Part shown: piece by piece, positions 36,399 to 45,493 of the stretch
Layout: every line of letters starts with the position of its first letter
Position numbering within the stretch: the first letter of the stretch is position 1
NCBI RefSeq assembly: GCF_000175195.1
Contig: NZ_ACQL01000154.1
Span: 1-53,131 of the forward strand
Length of the DNA: 53,131 bases
Direction: 5' to 3'
From: Actinobacillus minor NM305
Lineage (GTDB): Bacteria > Pseudomonadota > Gammaproteobacteria > Enterobacterales > Pasteurellaceae
Notes under the pieces: generated by a model
What the model saw: the letters and a program-made list of their open reading frames with translations, nothing else
Told to the model about the DNA's origin: nothing
Databases searched by the model: none
Program-made: the position numbers and the translations under genes

Positions 36399-36470
36399 GT
36401 AGGGGTGGGGTTTATCCCCACCCGTTAAAATATTTATATCGTTTCGGGCGGGGATAAACCCCGCCCCTAC
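36399..36470. repeat. GTAGGG-family palindromic repeat, complete
   Basis: The left arm begins GTAGGGGTGGGGTTTATCCC and the right arm ends ATAAACCCCGCCCCTAC. It lies 10 bp after the malE stop, between malE and malF. Confidence 0.9.
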
Positions 36471-36548
36471 GAATAGTTAAACTAGCGGTCTTATTCTTTT
36501 TATTCTTTGCAATTTCCTCTTAGCAGCACAAAAACAAGGAAAATTAAA

Positions 36549-38105
36549 ATGCTAACCTCTACTCATTCTACCATTTCACCAGTTCAACTTTGGGGCAAGA
36601 GAGCACTTGTTGGCTTCCTTTACCTCCTTGCGTTTTACTTGGTTTTTACGATCTATTTGCAGGGCGAAATTCTTTTTGCATTACTAACCCTCGTTGTTGT
36701 TACCTCGGGTATTTTTGTTTTTAGTTCAGAACGAGCATACCGTTGGCGCTATCTTTTCCCTGGTGTTTCCGCAATTGGTATCTTTGTGGTTTTCCCTCTC
36801 GTTTGTACTGTCGTTATCGCCTTTACTAATTACAGTGGTTCAAACCAACTCGCCTTTGAACGTGTGGTTAATCAATTGCAAAGCCAGCGCTATTTTTCAG
36901 GGGAACGTTATGATTTTAAATTGCTTGAAACAGCGGATAATCAATATCAGCTTGCCCTTGAAAATAAAAATGTGCAAAAAGCTTACCTTTCTACACCGCT
37001 TGCATTAAATAATTTAAAAGGCGATGTGAAAATGGAAGAAGTGGCGGCTTTACCTGAAAGCAAAGTTGCACCACTTAAAGTCATTACGCAAAATCGCCAA
37101 CAGTTACAAAGTATCAATGCGATTTTACCAAGCGAAGAAATGCTCACGATGAGTTCACTTCGCCAATTCTCACAACAAAAAGTCCGCTTTAGTTATGATG
37201 AAGCCAATCAAGTTTTAACGAACAACGAGACGGGCGAACGTTTCAAACCAAATGATGATGTCGGTTTCTTTGAGCAAATTGATGAGCAAGGTAACTTTAC
37301 GGGTAAACGTGTTGAACCAGGTTATACCGTAGCAATTGGTTGGCAAAACTTCGTGAAAATCTTAACGGACGAAGGTGTACAAAAACCCTTTATTCAAATC
37401 TTTATTTGGACAGTTACCTTTGCATTCTTAACTGTCGTGTTTACCACATTACTCGGTATGATTTTCGCCTCTCTAGTACAATGGGAAGCGTTAAAAGGTA
37501 AAGCGGTTTATCGTTTACTGTTAATCCTGCCTTATGCGGTACCGGGCTTTATCTCTATCCTTGTATTTAAAGGTTTATTTAACCAAAGTTTCGGCGAGAT
37601 CAACTTAATTTTAAATAACTTATTCGGTATTCGCCCAGAGTGGTTTAATGACCCATTCTTAGCCAAAACAATGTTGTTAATTGTGAATACTTGGTTGGGT
37701 TATCCTTATATGATGATTGTTTGTATGGGTTTACTCAAAGCGATCCCAACAGACTTATATGAAGCCTCAGCGATTGATGGTGCATCGGTATGGCAAAACT
37801 TCACCAAAATCACAATGCCGTTGTTAATTAAGCCGTTAATGCCATTGATGATTGCGAGTTTTGCCTTCAACTTCAATAACTTCGTGTTAATCCAATTATT
37901 AACTCAAGGTCGTCCGTCAATGATCGGAACCAGCACACCGGCAGGACATACCGACTTGTTAGTAAGCTATACCTACCGTATCGCCTTTGAAGGTAGCGGT
38001 ACGCAAGACTTCGGTTTAGCAGCGGCAATCGCAGTAATCATCTTCTTACTCGTCAGCGGATTAGCGTTGTTCCAAATTCGTTTGACTAAATTACAACAGG
38101 ATTAA
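36549..38105 (+). CDS. malF: maltose ABC transporter permease MalF
   Basis: MalF is an inner-membrane subunit of the maltose importer. From the Met at 36549 it has 518 residues; AAGGAAAATTAAA precedes this start, and the earlier in-frame Met lacks support. The N-terminal membrane segments (about 17-90) are followed by a large periplasmic P2 loop (about 100-285) that contacts MalE. The permease core follows, with the EAA loop [20 protein letters not shown] (near 410) that docks on MalK. It lies between malE and malG. Confidence 0.95.
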   Translation: MLTSTHSTISPVQLWGKRALVGFLYLLAFYLVFTIYLQGEILFALLTLVVVTSGIFVFSSERAYRWRYLFPGVSAIGIFVVFPLVCTVVIAFTNYSGSNQLAFERVVNQLQSQRYFSGERYDFKLLETADNQYQLALENKNVQKAYLSTPLALNNLKGDVKMEEVAALPESKVAPLKVITQNRQQLQSINAILPSEEMLTMSSLRQFSQQKVRFSYDEANQVLTNNETGERFKPNDDVGFFEQIDEQGNFTGKRVEPGYTVAIGWQNFVKILTDEGVQKPFIQIFIWTVTFAFLTVVFTTLLGMIFASLVQWEALKGKAVYRLLLILPYAVPGFISILVFKGLFNQSFGEINLILNNLFGIRPEWFNDPFLAKTMLLIVNTWLGYPYMMIVCMGLLKAIPTDLYEASAIDGASVWQNFTKITMPLLIKPLMPLMIASFAFNFNNFVLIQLLTQGRPSMIGTSTPAGHTDLLVSYTYRIAFEGSGTQDFGLAAAIAVIIFLLVSGLALFQIRLTKLQQD

Positions 38106-38115
38106 GGGGGATAAA

Positions 38116-39006
38116 ATGGCTATCGTTCAACCTAAATCAATGAAAGCTCGCTTATTTGCAACGCATTTCTTTCTTATTGTGTTCTGTGCGTTGATTATGT
38201 TCCCTTTACTGATGATTTTAGGGATCTCTCTTCGCCCGGGTAACTTGGCACTGGGGGAAATTATCCCAAGCCAAATTTCCCTTGAACACTGGAAACTGGC
38301 ACTCGGTTTTAGCGTCACCAATGCGGACGGCACTGTTACCCCGCCGCCATTCCCTGTACTACTTTGGTTATGGAACTCGGTGAAAGTCGCAGGTGTTACG
38401 GCAATTATTACCCTAGCACTTTCCACTACGGCAGCTTACGCTTTCGCACGTTTACGCTTTGCAGGGAAATCAATGCTGTTACAAAGTATGTTGATTTTCC
38501 AAATGTTCCCAGCGGTACTTTCACTTGTGGCGTTATATGCATTATTTGACCGCTTAGGAACTTATGTACCGTTCTTGGGCTTAAATACCCACGGCGGCGT
38601 GATCTTCGCTTACCTTGGCGGTATCGCAATGCACGTTTGGACGATCAAAGGCTATTTTGAAACCATTGATAAATCGCTCGAAGAAGCTGCAGCACTTGAC
38701 GGTGCAACCCCGTGGCAGACATTCCGTTTGATTTTATTACCATTGTCAGTGCCAATTTTAGCGGTGGTTTTCATTCTTGCCTTTATCTCTGCAATTATCG
38801 AAGTGCCTGTGGCTTCTCTCTTATTGCGTGATGTGGAAAACTACACCCTTGCGGTCGGAATGCAACAATATCTACACCCACAAAACTACCTATGGGGAGA
38901 TTTCGCAGCGGCAGCAATTTTATCCGCTATTCCAATTACTTTAGTCTTTATCATCGCACAGCGTTGGTTAGTCGGCGGATTAACGGCAGGTGGGGTGAAA
39001 GGGTAA
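38116..39006 (+). CDS. malG: maltose ABC transporter permease MalG
   Basis: MalG is the second membrane subunit, 296 residues with six predicted helices. The EAA motif is [20 protein letters not shown] (near 192-211), and the C-terminus ends [12 protein letters not shown], the tail that reaches into the MalK dimer. It starts 10 bp after malF with AAGGGGG upstream and closes the malEFG transporter operon. A pair of palindromic repeats follows, then malQ. Confidence 0.96.
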   Translation: MAIVQPKSMKARLFATHFFLIVFCALIMFPLLMILGISLRPGNLALGEIIPSQISLEHWKLALGFSVTNADGTVTPPPFPVLLWLWNSVKVAGVTAIITLALSTTAAYAFARLRFAGKSMLLQSMLIFQMFPAVLSLVALYALFDRLGTYVPFLGLNTHGGVIFAYLGGIAMHVWTIKGYFETIDKSLEEAAALDGATPWQTFRLILLPLSVPILAVVFILAFISAIIEVPVASLLLRDVENYTLAVGMQQYLHPQNYLWGDFAAAAILSAIPITLVFIIAQRWLVGGLTAGGVKG

Positions 39007-39013
39007 ACATAAT

Positions 39014-39084
39014 GGGACACGAAGCGTCGTGTCCCTACAATCACTTCGTAGATATTTAAGTAGGGACGCCACGCTTGGCGTCCG
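39014..39084. repeat. pair of GTAGGG-family arms, inverted copy of 32302-32371
   Basis: A right arm with core GGGACACGAAGCGTCGTGTC (39014-39038) is followed by a left arm with core GTAGGGACGCCACGCTTGGC (39060-39084). The arms are the exact inverse of those at 32302-32371 but the spacer differs. Confidence 0.87.
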
Positions 39085-39115
39085 TAAATAAATTACCATT
39101 CGGGAAACAATAACA

Positions 39116-41128
39116 ATGAAACAAAATCACCCATTTTTAAATCGTTACTTCGTGGATGAACACGGTCGCCGTGTTTATGCCCAACCGTCCGTTTATGGCA
39201 AAGTGGCAAAATTGCTCGGTTTGCAAAAAAGTCGCAAAATCCTACCGCTTGTCAAAGTTGTCAAACAGGGCGAGCAAGTTTTTATTCCGCTTTTTGTAGC
39301 GGACAAAACCCAAACCGTTCACGCAAACTGGACGCTGACCCTTGAAAGCGGTGAGATTTTAACAGGAAAATGCAAACGCAATAGCATTGACCTGCCTCGT
39401 GATTTACCCCTTGGTTATCATCAATTAAGCCTGAACGGTACAACCGCAGAATGTCGTATTATCGTTACGCCTGAACGTGCTTACCAACCGCAAGAGTTGG
39501 CAGAGCATAAAAAATTATGGGGAGCAATTTTACAGCTTTACACCCTACGTTCAGAGCAAAACTGGGGGATCGGCGATTTCGGCGATTTAGCGGAGTTTTT
39601 AACGAAATTAGCGGAAAAAGGCGGTGATTTTGTCGGTTTAAACCCAATTCATTCATTATTCCCAGCTAATCCTGAAGGGGCAAGCCCTTACAGCCCGTCT
39701 TCTCGTTTATGGCAAAACATTGCTTACATCAACGTTGGGGCGATTGACGCTTTCCAACAAAGCCGTGAAGCACAAGCGTGGTTTAATTCGGCGGATATTC
39801 AACGCCAATTACACGAAGCTCGCCAAAAAGATTATGTCGATTATTCACAAGTGATGTGGCTGAAATTGCAAGGCTTACGCTTAGCCTACGAACAATTTAA
39901 ACAACAAGATCAAACCGCTTTCGAACAATTTATTGCTGAAAATGGCGAAGCATTGAAAGTGCAAGGTACTTTTGACGCTCTACATCAATGGCTTTCTTCT
40001 CAGTTCAGCGAACAATGGGGCTGGAACTGCTGGGACGCAAAATATCAAGATTATCACACCGCTTCCGTGCAACAATTCCAACAAGAACAGAGCGATTTAG
40101 TCCGTTTCTATATGTGGTTGCAATTTGTGGCACAACAACAGCTTAAAGCCTGTAACGAACTGGCAAAACAGCTCGGTATGCCAATTGGTTTCTACCGTGA
40201 TTTAGCCGTTGGCGTGGCAGACAACGGAGCAGAAACCTGGGCGGATAAAGATCTGTTCGTGTTAGGTGCATCTGTGGGCGCACCACCGGATATTATGGCA
40301 CCGCAAGGGCAAAACTGGGGCTTGTCGCCAATGCACCCTGAAGTATTGCAAGAGCGTGGCTATCAGCCGTTTATCGACCTACTGCGTGCCAATATGAAAG
40401 ATTGTGGGGCGTTGCGTATCGACCATATTCTCGGCTTTGCCCGTTTATGGTGGGTGTCGAAAGGCGACTCGGCGAAAAACGGCGCTTATGTGAAATATCC
40501 GTTGGAAGATTTGCTTTCAATCTTAGCCCTTGAAAGCCAACGCCACCAATGCTTAATCATCGCAGAAGCCTTAGGCACTGTGCCGAAAGGAATGTTGGAA
40601 ACCCTTGAAAGCAAAGGTATTTTAGCCTACAACATTTTCTATTTTGAGTATGATCATCAAGGTAGCAAACCGTTGGCAAACTATCCGTATCAAGCAATGA
40701 CCACCTTAAGTACTCACGATTTACCAACGGTACAAGGCTACTGGAAAGGCTATGATTTCGAGTTAGGGCAAAAATATGGCGTTTACCCGAATGAGAAAGT
40801 GCTGAACATTTTAAGAAATGCTCGCCACTCAAATAAAGAAGCGATCCGCCGTGCCGTTGAAGCGGTACAACCGCTAGAAGCGGATAGTGCTGGCGTTACA
40901 CAAACCTTCAACCATCAGTTACAAAGCTATGTGGCAGATACCAACAGCGTATTATTCGGTTCACAACCGGAAGACTGGCTGAATATGCTAGAGCCTGTGA
41001 ATATCCCAGGAACCAGCACCGAATATCCAAACTGGCGCAGAAAATTGAGCAAAACCACACAAGAGATTTTTGCGGATAGCTCCATTTCTCAATTACTGAA
41101 TACGATTGAAGCAAAACGAAATCGTTAA
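39116..41128 (+). CDS. malQ: 4-alpha-glucanotransferase (amylomaltase) MalQ
   Basis: MalQ is a GH77 enzyme that disproportionates maltose and maltodextrins to glucose and longer chains, which MalP then degrades. It has 670 residues. Landmarks are SPYSPSSRLWQNIAYINVGA (near 190), GFYRDLAVGVADNGAETW (near 360), GALRIDHILGFARLWW with the nucleophile Asp (near 438), LIIAEALGT with the acid Glu (near 482), and STHDLPTVQGYW (near 535). In E. coli malQ follows malP; here it closes the malEFG side. Confidence 0.96.
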   Translation: MKQNHPFLNRYFVDEHGRRVYAQPSVYGKVAKLLGLQKSRKILPLVKVVKQGEQVFIPLFVADKTQTVHANWTLTLESGEILTGKCKRNSIDLPRDLPLGYHQLSLNGTTAECRIIVTPERAYQPQELAEHKKLWGAILQLYTLRSEQNWGIGDFGDLAEFLTKLAEKGGDFVGLNPIHSLFPANPEGASPYSPSSRLWQNIAYINVGAIDAFQQSREAQAWFNSADIQRQLHEARQKDYVDYSQVMWLKLQGLRLAYEQFKQQDQTAFEQFIAENGEALKVQGTFDALHQWLSSQFSEQWGWNCWDAKYQDYHTASVQQFQQEQSDLVRFYMWLQFVAQQQLKACNELAKQLGMPIGFYRDLAVGVADNGAETWADKDLFVLGASVGAPPDIMAPQGQNWGLSPMHPEVLQERGYQPFIDLLRANMKDCGALRIDHILGFARLWWVSKGDSAKNGAYVKYPLEDLLSILALESQRHQCLIIAEALGTVPKGMLETLESKGILAYNIFYFEYDHQGSKPLANYPYQAMTTLSTHDLPTVQGYWKGYDFELGQKYGVYPNEKVLNILRNARHSNKEAIRRAVEAVQPLEADSAGVTQTFNHQLQSYVADTNSVLFGSQPEDWLNMLEPVNIPGTSTEYPNWRRKLSKTTQEIFADSSISQLLNTIEAKRNR

Positions 41129-41156
41129 AAAAAGTGGGCAAAAACGCCCACTTTTT
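41129..41156. terminator. bidirectional terminator after malQ
   Basis: AAAAAGTGGGC (41129-41139), loop AAAAAC, then GCCCACTTTTT (41146-41156) form an 11-bp stem. It lies between the convergent malQ and glycosyltransferase genes. Confidence 0.93.
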
Positions 41157-41995
41157 ATTTAAATTCTTTTCCATTCAAGGAAAGATTTAAGTTATTCTCT
41201 TCTTGTGTACAAAAATAAATTAACTCTTTAATATCTTTCTCTTTCATTCCCAATTCATAAAAACACATCTCTTGCCCATCTAGCTGCTTCATCACATCAA
41301 GAACATAATTCACAGAAAATCTATTTGTACAGAAATAGTCTAGTTTTAAATCAAGAATCTTCTGATATACATTGTAATCATTATGTTTACCGCTAAACCA
41401 ATGATGGCTTAATAAGACCGCAATATTTCTTTTAAAGGCATAACAATTTGTATCAATAAATTTCCGATTTAATGTCTTATCAATGTAATAATTCTTTTGA
41501 TTAAAAATAAAATTTACTCGGAGAGGATAGCTAACTCTATTCTCATAATAACCAATCGATTCGGTAAAATCTTTACAAATAAAATGACCTTCGGGTGTAT
41601 AGAAATTTCTTAAGGCATATACGACATCTGAACGCTTACTTTCAAAAGTAGCAACGCAATTCTCTATATGATCAGCCTCAAACCAATTATCATCATCTAA
41701 ATAACAAATAATATCTTCTTTAACTAGAAAAGGGGCTATTGCATTAATACTACTATTTGTCCAACCACCCGCTCCTGTATTCATTGGTAAATAAGTTACT
41801 ATCACATTAGGATAATCCTTCAAAATCGCTTTAGCTTGTTCTTCAAATTGTTTGCCATCAACAAAGATATAATGGGTACAAGGATAGGTTTGCGCTTGCA
41901 CGCTCCGAACTGCTCTCACTAATTCAAAACGCCCAATCGTTGAAGTAATAACTGCAACTGTTTGTTTGTTTGTTTGTTTGTTTGTTTGTTTGCAT
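41155..41995 (-). CDS. phase-variable glycosyltransferase, in the OFF frame
   Basis: This is a GT-A fold (family 2-like) sugar transferase, probably decorating lipooligosaccharide or another surface glycan. The start ATG (41993-41995) is followed by eight CAAA repeats. With eight repeats the frame ends at TGA after about 24 codons. With seven or ten repeats it would read into VAVITSTIGRFELVRAVRSV and give about 278 residues. The body has the nucleotide-sugar DxD region ICYLDDDNWFEADHIENC, then SGKHNDYNVYQKILDL. An internal GTG at 41919 could allow a product lacking the first strand, but that would be incomplete. No other fault is seen, so the gene looks switched off rather than dead. Confidence 0.85.
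41961..41992 (-). repeat. tetranucleotide tract (CAAA)8, phase-variation repeat
   Basis: There are eight perfect CAAA units on the minus strand (TTTG on the plus strand), starting immediately after the glycosyltransferase ATG. Tetranucleotide tracts at the 5' end of glycosyltransferase genes change length by slipped-strand mispairing in Pasteurellaceae. Confidence 0.95.
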
Positions 41996-42017
41996 AATTA
42001 TCAATACCATAGAATGA

Positions 42018-42544
42018 CTATGAAAGCCTTATTTTACAAAAACAATCATTTAAATGATCATCAACCAATCCCATTGATTGCATAAACGCATAGCAAGTTG
42101 TCTCGCCTACAAAAGCAAATCCTTTCTTTTTCAATGCCTTCGACATTGCCGTAGAAATCGCGGTTTTAGCAGGAACAACCGTTAAATCCGGTACGTTATT
42201 AATTTGCGGTTTTCCCCCTACAAACGCCCAAATAAACTGACTAAAATCTTCGCCATTTTGTTGCATTTGGAGATAAGCCCTACATTTTGCATTAAGCGAT
42301 CAATATCCGCTTCTTGCATTTGCGCAATTTTCTCTGGATCAAACCGGAAGAAAGCTTCACGATAGGCTTCTCGTTTCTTTAGCACTGTAATCCAAGAAAG
42401 CCCGGCTTGCTGACCTTCCAGACAAATTTTTTCAAATAGCTTTAGGCTGTTATATTCGGGTTTACCCCATTCTTGATCGTGATAGCGTTGATAAATTTCA
42501 CTCCCATTTGCCCAGCTACAACGTGTTATTTGTGAGTTTTCCAT
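42018..42544 (-). pseudogene. tag: DNA-3-methyladenine glycosylase I, broken by an internal deletion
   Basis: Tag removes 3-methyladenine from DNA. The 5' part (42544 to about 42273) matches the family (RCSWANGSEIYQRYHDQEWG, LEGQQAGLSWITVLKKREAY, then RLMQNVGLI). The 3' part continues in another frame with AYLQMQQNGEDFSQFIWAFV and SKALKKKGFAFVGETTCYAF. About 16 family residues, normally between the conserved Gly-(Leu/Ile)-Ile and Ala-Tyr-Leu, are missing, and the frame is lost. The junction is GCTTAT (42273-42278). The zinc-binding His and Cys are split between the two frames. Probably inactive. Confidence 0.88.
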
Positions 42545-42549
42545 TATTT

Positions 42550-42780
42550 TTATCCTTTAAACCAAGCCGCAACTGCCAATACCACAATAAAAATCAGCAA
42601 CCAGACGAGTTGGATTTTACTGCTTTGGCGGTTAAGCTCTTGATTATGTAAACGACGTGCTTCAAGTTTTTGTTTATAAGCCTCTAAATCTGCCGCTTTA
42701 AATGAAAAACCGCAATGAGGGCAAACTTCTGCACTCTCGCTGATTTTTTTACGACATTCCGGGCAACGGTGTAGAGCCAT
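42550..42780 (-). CDS. small zinc-ribbon membrane protein
   Basis: This is a 76-residue protein with an N-terminal zinc ribbon, CPEC (6-9) and CPHCGF (20-25), a charged helical linker (KAADLEAYKQKLEARRLHNQ) and one C-terminal membrane helix (QLVWLLIFIVVLAVAAWF). The zinc domain would face the cytoplasm. The function is unknown. It lies 5 bp upstream of tag and may share its transcript. Confidence 0.8.
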   Translation of the reverse strand: MALHRCPECRKKISESAEVCPHCGFSFKAADLEAYKQKLEARRLHNQELNRQSSKIQLVWLLIFIVVLAVAAWFKG

Positions 42781-42908
42781 TTTTTATTTCCATAAATATG
42801 ATTCAAGCGGTTTAATTTCTTTCATAATTTGTAAAATGATCAATATGATGTGACTATTACAAAAAATACCTCGTAGGGGCTAATTACATTTGCCTCAGAC
42901 CGTTGACA

Positions 42909-42959
42909 AACCCTATACGAGCCGTATAGGGTTACTTAATCTGAGCCGCTCTGCGGCTC
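42909..42959 (+). repeat. twin-hairpin repeat, divergent copy
   Basis: Hairpin 1 is AACCCTATACG-AGC-CGTATAGGGTT (42909-42933), then ACTTAAT, then hairpin 2 GAGCCGC-TCT-GCGGCTC (42943-42959). Compared with the unit at 19656, both arms of both stems have changed together while ACGAGCCGT and the TTAA spacer are kept. Confidence 0.8.
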
Positions 42960-42965
42960 TTCCTT

Positions 42966-43019
42966 TTTCAGCCCCAGCGGGGCTGGGCTTAATGAACCTA
43001 GCACGGCTCGTGCTAGGTT
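42966..43019 (-). repeat. twin-hairpin repeat, copy 2 (exact inverse of 19656-19709)
   Basis: Read on the minus strand it is identical over 54 bp to the unit after hemH, 23 kb away. It faces the divergent copy at 42909-42959. Confidence 0.87.
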
Positions 43020-43096
43020 ATTGCTCAAATATAACCTTTGTTAGCAATCTGGGGAGAATATAATTCGCCCCTACCATAAAACAAATAGGCGTTAGA

Positions 43097-43121
43097 TTTT
43101 GTGCAACAACCACATAATACC
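43097..43121 (+). mobile_element. isolated IS-end-like sequence
   Basis: TTTTGTGCAACAACCACATA followed by ATACC resembles the IS end at 22456 (TTTTGTGTAACTGCTACATA plus ATACT). No transposase sequence is attached. Confidence 0.4.
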
Positions 43122-43156
43122 GAAAATTATTATGAAACTTTACGACCATTTATTTT

Positions 43157-45181
43157 CTACCAAATTTTAATCTGCTCTGCTGAACTTCGGTACATTTTAT
43201 CACCCTGTTTGGTGCTAAATGCACGGTGGAAGCCTTGAATATTCAAAACAGGCGCAAAGGCACGGAATTGCCCTGGTGCGTGAGGATCGCTTTTAACTTG
43301 GTGCGTTAAGGCTTCAACGGTCGCTTTATAGCGCCAAGAACGTGTCCAGCTCATAAAGAAACGTTGATCCGAGGTTAAATCTTCTAACGTTGGGCTTTGT
43401 CCGTGCTCTTGCTCATAGAGTTTTAACGCATCGTAGGCAATACTTAAACCGCCTAAATCCGCAATATTTTCGCCTAAGGTAAAGCGACCATTTACGTGAA
43501 CTTTCGGTGCGACTTCAAACTGATTAAATTGGGCAACCAACTTATCTGCTAATGCTTCAAATTTTTTGCGATCATCGGCAGTCCACCAGTCGGTTAAGTT
43601 ACCCTCTCCATCAAATTTTGAACCGCTATCATCAAAACCGTGCGTAATTTCATGCCCGATAATTGCGCCAATGGCACCAAAATTAACAGCCGGATCTGCG
43701 TGAATATCGTAAAGCGGTGCTTGTAAAATACCAGCAGGGAAAACAATGCGGTTCATCAATGGGCTATAAGAAGCATTGACCACCTGTGGCAACATTCCCC
43801 ACTCATTTAAATCCACCGGTTTACCCACTTTATTCAAATTGTAGTGATATTGCCATTTTGACACTTCTCGCATATTGGCATAAAGCGTGCCACCTTCCGC
43901 AACATTTTTAACCTTCATCGCCGAATAATCACGCCATTTGTTTGGATAACCTACCTCAACAATAAATTTATCTAACTTCGCTTTCGCCTTTTGCTTTGTT
44001 TGTGCCGACATCCAATCTAACTTATCGATGCGTTGATGATAGGCTTTCACAAGATATTTCGCCATCGTTAAAAGGTTTTCTTTCGCCGATTGTGGGAAGA
44101 ATTTTTCCACATAGAACTGAGCAAAATCTTGTCCAATCCAACTATTCACCGTAGATAACGCACGTTTTTCTAAAGCGCGTTGTTGTTTTTGCCCGGTTAA
44201 TTTTGTGCCGTAAAATGCAAAACGTAAATCGTCCATTTGCTTATTCAAATAAGGCGCCGCATCTGAAAGCAATCGGAAAGTCAGGTAATCCTTAATCACA
44301 CCAATCTGTTTTTCATCAATCAAGCTATCTAGGGCTTGGAAATAACGAGGCTCCCATAAAATAACTTCATCGGTCGTTACCCCTACCGCCTTTAAATAAT
44401 CAGCAAGATTGAGATTTTTGCTTAATTTCGCCAGTTCTGCGATCGATACGGGATTATAGCGTTTTTGCATATCTCGCTCTTCTTCATTGGTAAAGAGCGT
44501 TTTCGCTACCCCTTTTTCATATTCTACAATCGCTTTAGCTCGTGCTTCCGGCTTATCCAATTTCGCTATTTTTAGCACTTGCGTGATGTAATCTTGATAC
44601 ATTGCGAGGGTTTTACGGTTCTCCGGTGTATCTTTTTGGAAATAGTCGTTACTTAGCCCTAAGTCTTCATTGGCTAAATAAACCGCATTCTGGCGAGAGT
44701 TTTTCAGGTGCGCAAAGACCGCCCAACCAAACAACATTGTGCTACCTTGCTTTGCTTCATTGATAATATATTGATTGAGATCCGCCACGCTTTGAATTTG
44801 GGCAATACGGTTTAGATCTTGCTGAATAGGCGATAAACCCGCCTTTTCTCGCGCATTTAAATCCGTATAGGTTTCATAAACGGCTTTTAAACGCTGAGCT
44901 CGCCCATCGTTGGTAAATTTCGGATCAGAAATGACCGCTTGTAATAATTCAAGCGAACGTTTTTCGTTTAATTCATTCAGTTCCGCTAGCGTTCCCCAAG
45001 AGGTGCGATCTTGTGGGATAACGGCAGTTTCAAGCCATTTGCCATTAACGTAGCGGTAAAAATCTTGTTGCGGCGCAACTTGTTTATCAACACCTTGCGT
45101 TAAAGTACTTTGGTAAGTTTGCGCAACGCTATTCACACTCAATAAAAGGGCAAATACGCCCGCTAAATATGTTTTTTTCAT
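43157..45181 (-). CDS. pepO: M13-family zinc metallopeptidase PepO
   Basis: This is a neprilysin-type oligopeptidase, probably periplasmic, 674 residues from the Met at 45181. That start gives a clear signal peptide (MKKTYLAGVFALLLSVNSVAQ); the longer frame runs into a palindromic repeat. The zinc site is GHEITHGFDDSG, with the third ligand in ENIADLGGLSIAYDAL. The substrate-binding NAxY-x-P motif appears as VNASYSPLMNRIVFPAGILQ. The C-terminus ends SAEQIKIW, similar to the Cys-x-x-Trp end of the family but without the Cys. It is a single gene with no clear operon partner. Confidence 0.93.
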   Translation of the reverse strand: MKKTYLAGVFALLLSVNSVAQTYQSTLTQGVDKQVAPQQDFYRYVNGKWLETAVIPQDRTSWGTLAELNELNEKRSLELLQAVISDPKFTNDGRAQRLKAVYETYTDLNAREKAGLSPIQQDLNRIAQIQSVADLNQYIINEAKQGSTMLFGWAVFAHLKNSRQNAVYLANEDLGLSNDYFQKDTPENRKTLAMYQDYITQVLKIAKLDKPEARAKAIVEYEKGVAKTLFTNEEERDMQKRYNPVSIAELAKLSKNLNLADYLKAVGVTTDEVILWEPRYFQALDSLIDEKQIGVIKDYLTFRLLSDAAPYLNKQMDDLRFAFYGTKLTGQKQQRALEKRALSTVNSWIGQDFAQFYVEKFFPQSAKENLLTMAKYLVKAYHQRIDKLDWMSAQTKQKAKAKLDKFIVEVGYPNKWRDYSAMKVKNVAEGGTLYANMREVSKWQYHYNLNKVGKPVDLNEWGMLPQVVNASYSPLMNRIVFPAGILQAPLYDIHADPAVNFGAIGAIIGHEITHGFDDSGSKFDGEGNLTDWWTADDRKKFEALADKLVAQFNQFEVAPKVHVNGRFTLGENIADLGGLSIAYDALKLYEQEHGQSPTLEDLTSDQRFFMSWTRSWRYKATVEALTHQVKSDPHAPGQFRAFAPVLNIQGFHRAFSTKQGDKMYRSSAEQIKIW

Positions 45182-45209
45182 TATTTTTTCTCTTTTGGCG
45201 ATATTATAA

Positions 45210-45233
45210 GTAGGGTGGGCATCCTTGCCCACC
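45210..45233. repeat. GTAGGG-family repeat, single arm
   Basis: GTAGGGTGGGCATCCTTGCC plus CACC: the core GGTGGGC/GCCCACC is self-complementary. It is a solo left arm upstream of pepO. The rest of the 45182-45493 gap holds the dnaK promoter and no gene. Confidence 0.75.
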
Positions 45234-45412
45234 AAACACTTTAACTACGAAAATTAACCAAGCGGTTAGATTTTAACAAAATTTTGCAAAAAATTTTATG
45301 TTTACCCTTGAAGCCGCTATTTTTGCCCCTATTTATGGCTTCGTCTGAGTGAAGAACGCAAGTTCTTCCATTTCGTTAGAACAAAAACCGACAAGAAAAT
45401 TTCAAAATGAAA

Positions 45413-45440
45413 CTTGAAAATTAGCGAATCATCGCCATCT
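45413..45440 (+). promoter_or_regulatory. sigma32 heat-shock promoter of dnaK
   Basis: The -35 box CTTGAAA (45413-45419), a 13-bp spacer and CGCCATCT (45433-45440) fit the heat-shock consensus CTTGAAA-N13-CCCCATnT with one mismatch. It lies about 55 bp upstream of dnaK. Confidence 0.88.
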
Positions 45441-45493
45441 TGTCAGTAACGTTACAAAACGTAATAAACAAATTTTAAAGAGGAATCAAAATT

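Larger units (their letters stand above)
42873..43074. repeat. nested repeat cluster in the 376-bp gap between the zinc-ribbon gene and pepO
   Basis: The outer arms are degenerate GTAGGG-family ends (GTAGGGGCTAATTACATTTG at 42873 and GGGGAGAATATAATTCGCCC plus CTAC at 43051-43074). Inside lie two twin-hairpin units in opposite orientation (42909-42959 and 42966-43019). No gene is present in 42781-43156. Confidence 0.75.

Noticed and set aside
41155-41919. Glycosyltransferase starting at the internal GTG (41919) as a normal gene
   Set aside because: This start lacks the first beta strand of the GT-A fold, while the upstream frame with the CAAA tract supplies it after a one-unit change.
42018-42544. 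Two separate small genes in place of tag
   Set aside because: The halves match consecutive parts of one 3-methyladenine glycosylase, so they are fragments of one gene.
45182-45235. Longer PepO start at 45235
   Set aside because: It would encode the palindromic repeat at 45210-45233 and bury the signal peptide. The Met at 45181 gives a proper signal sequence.
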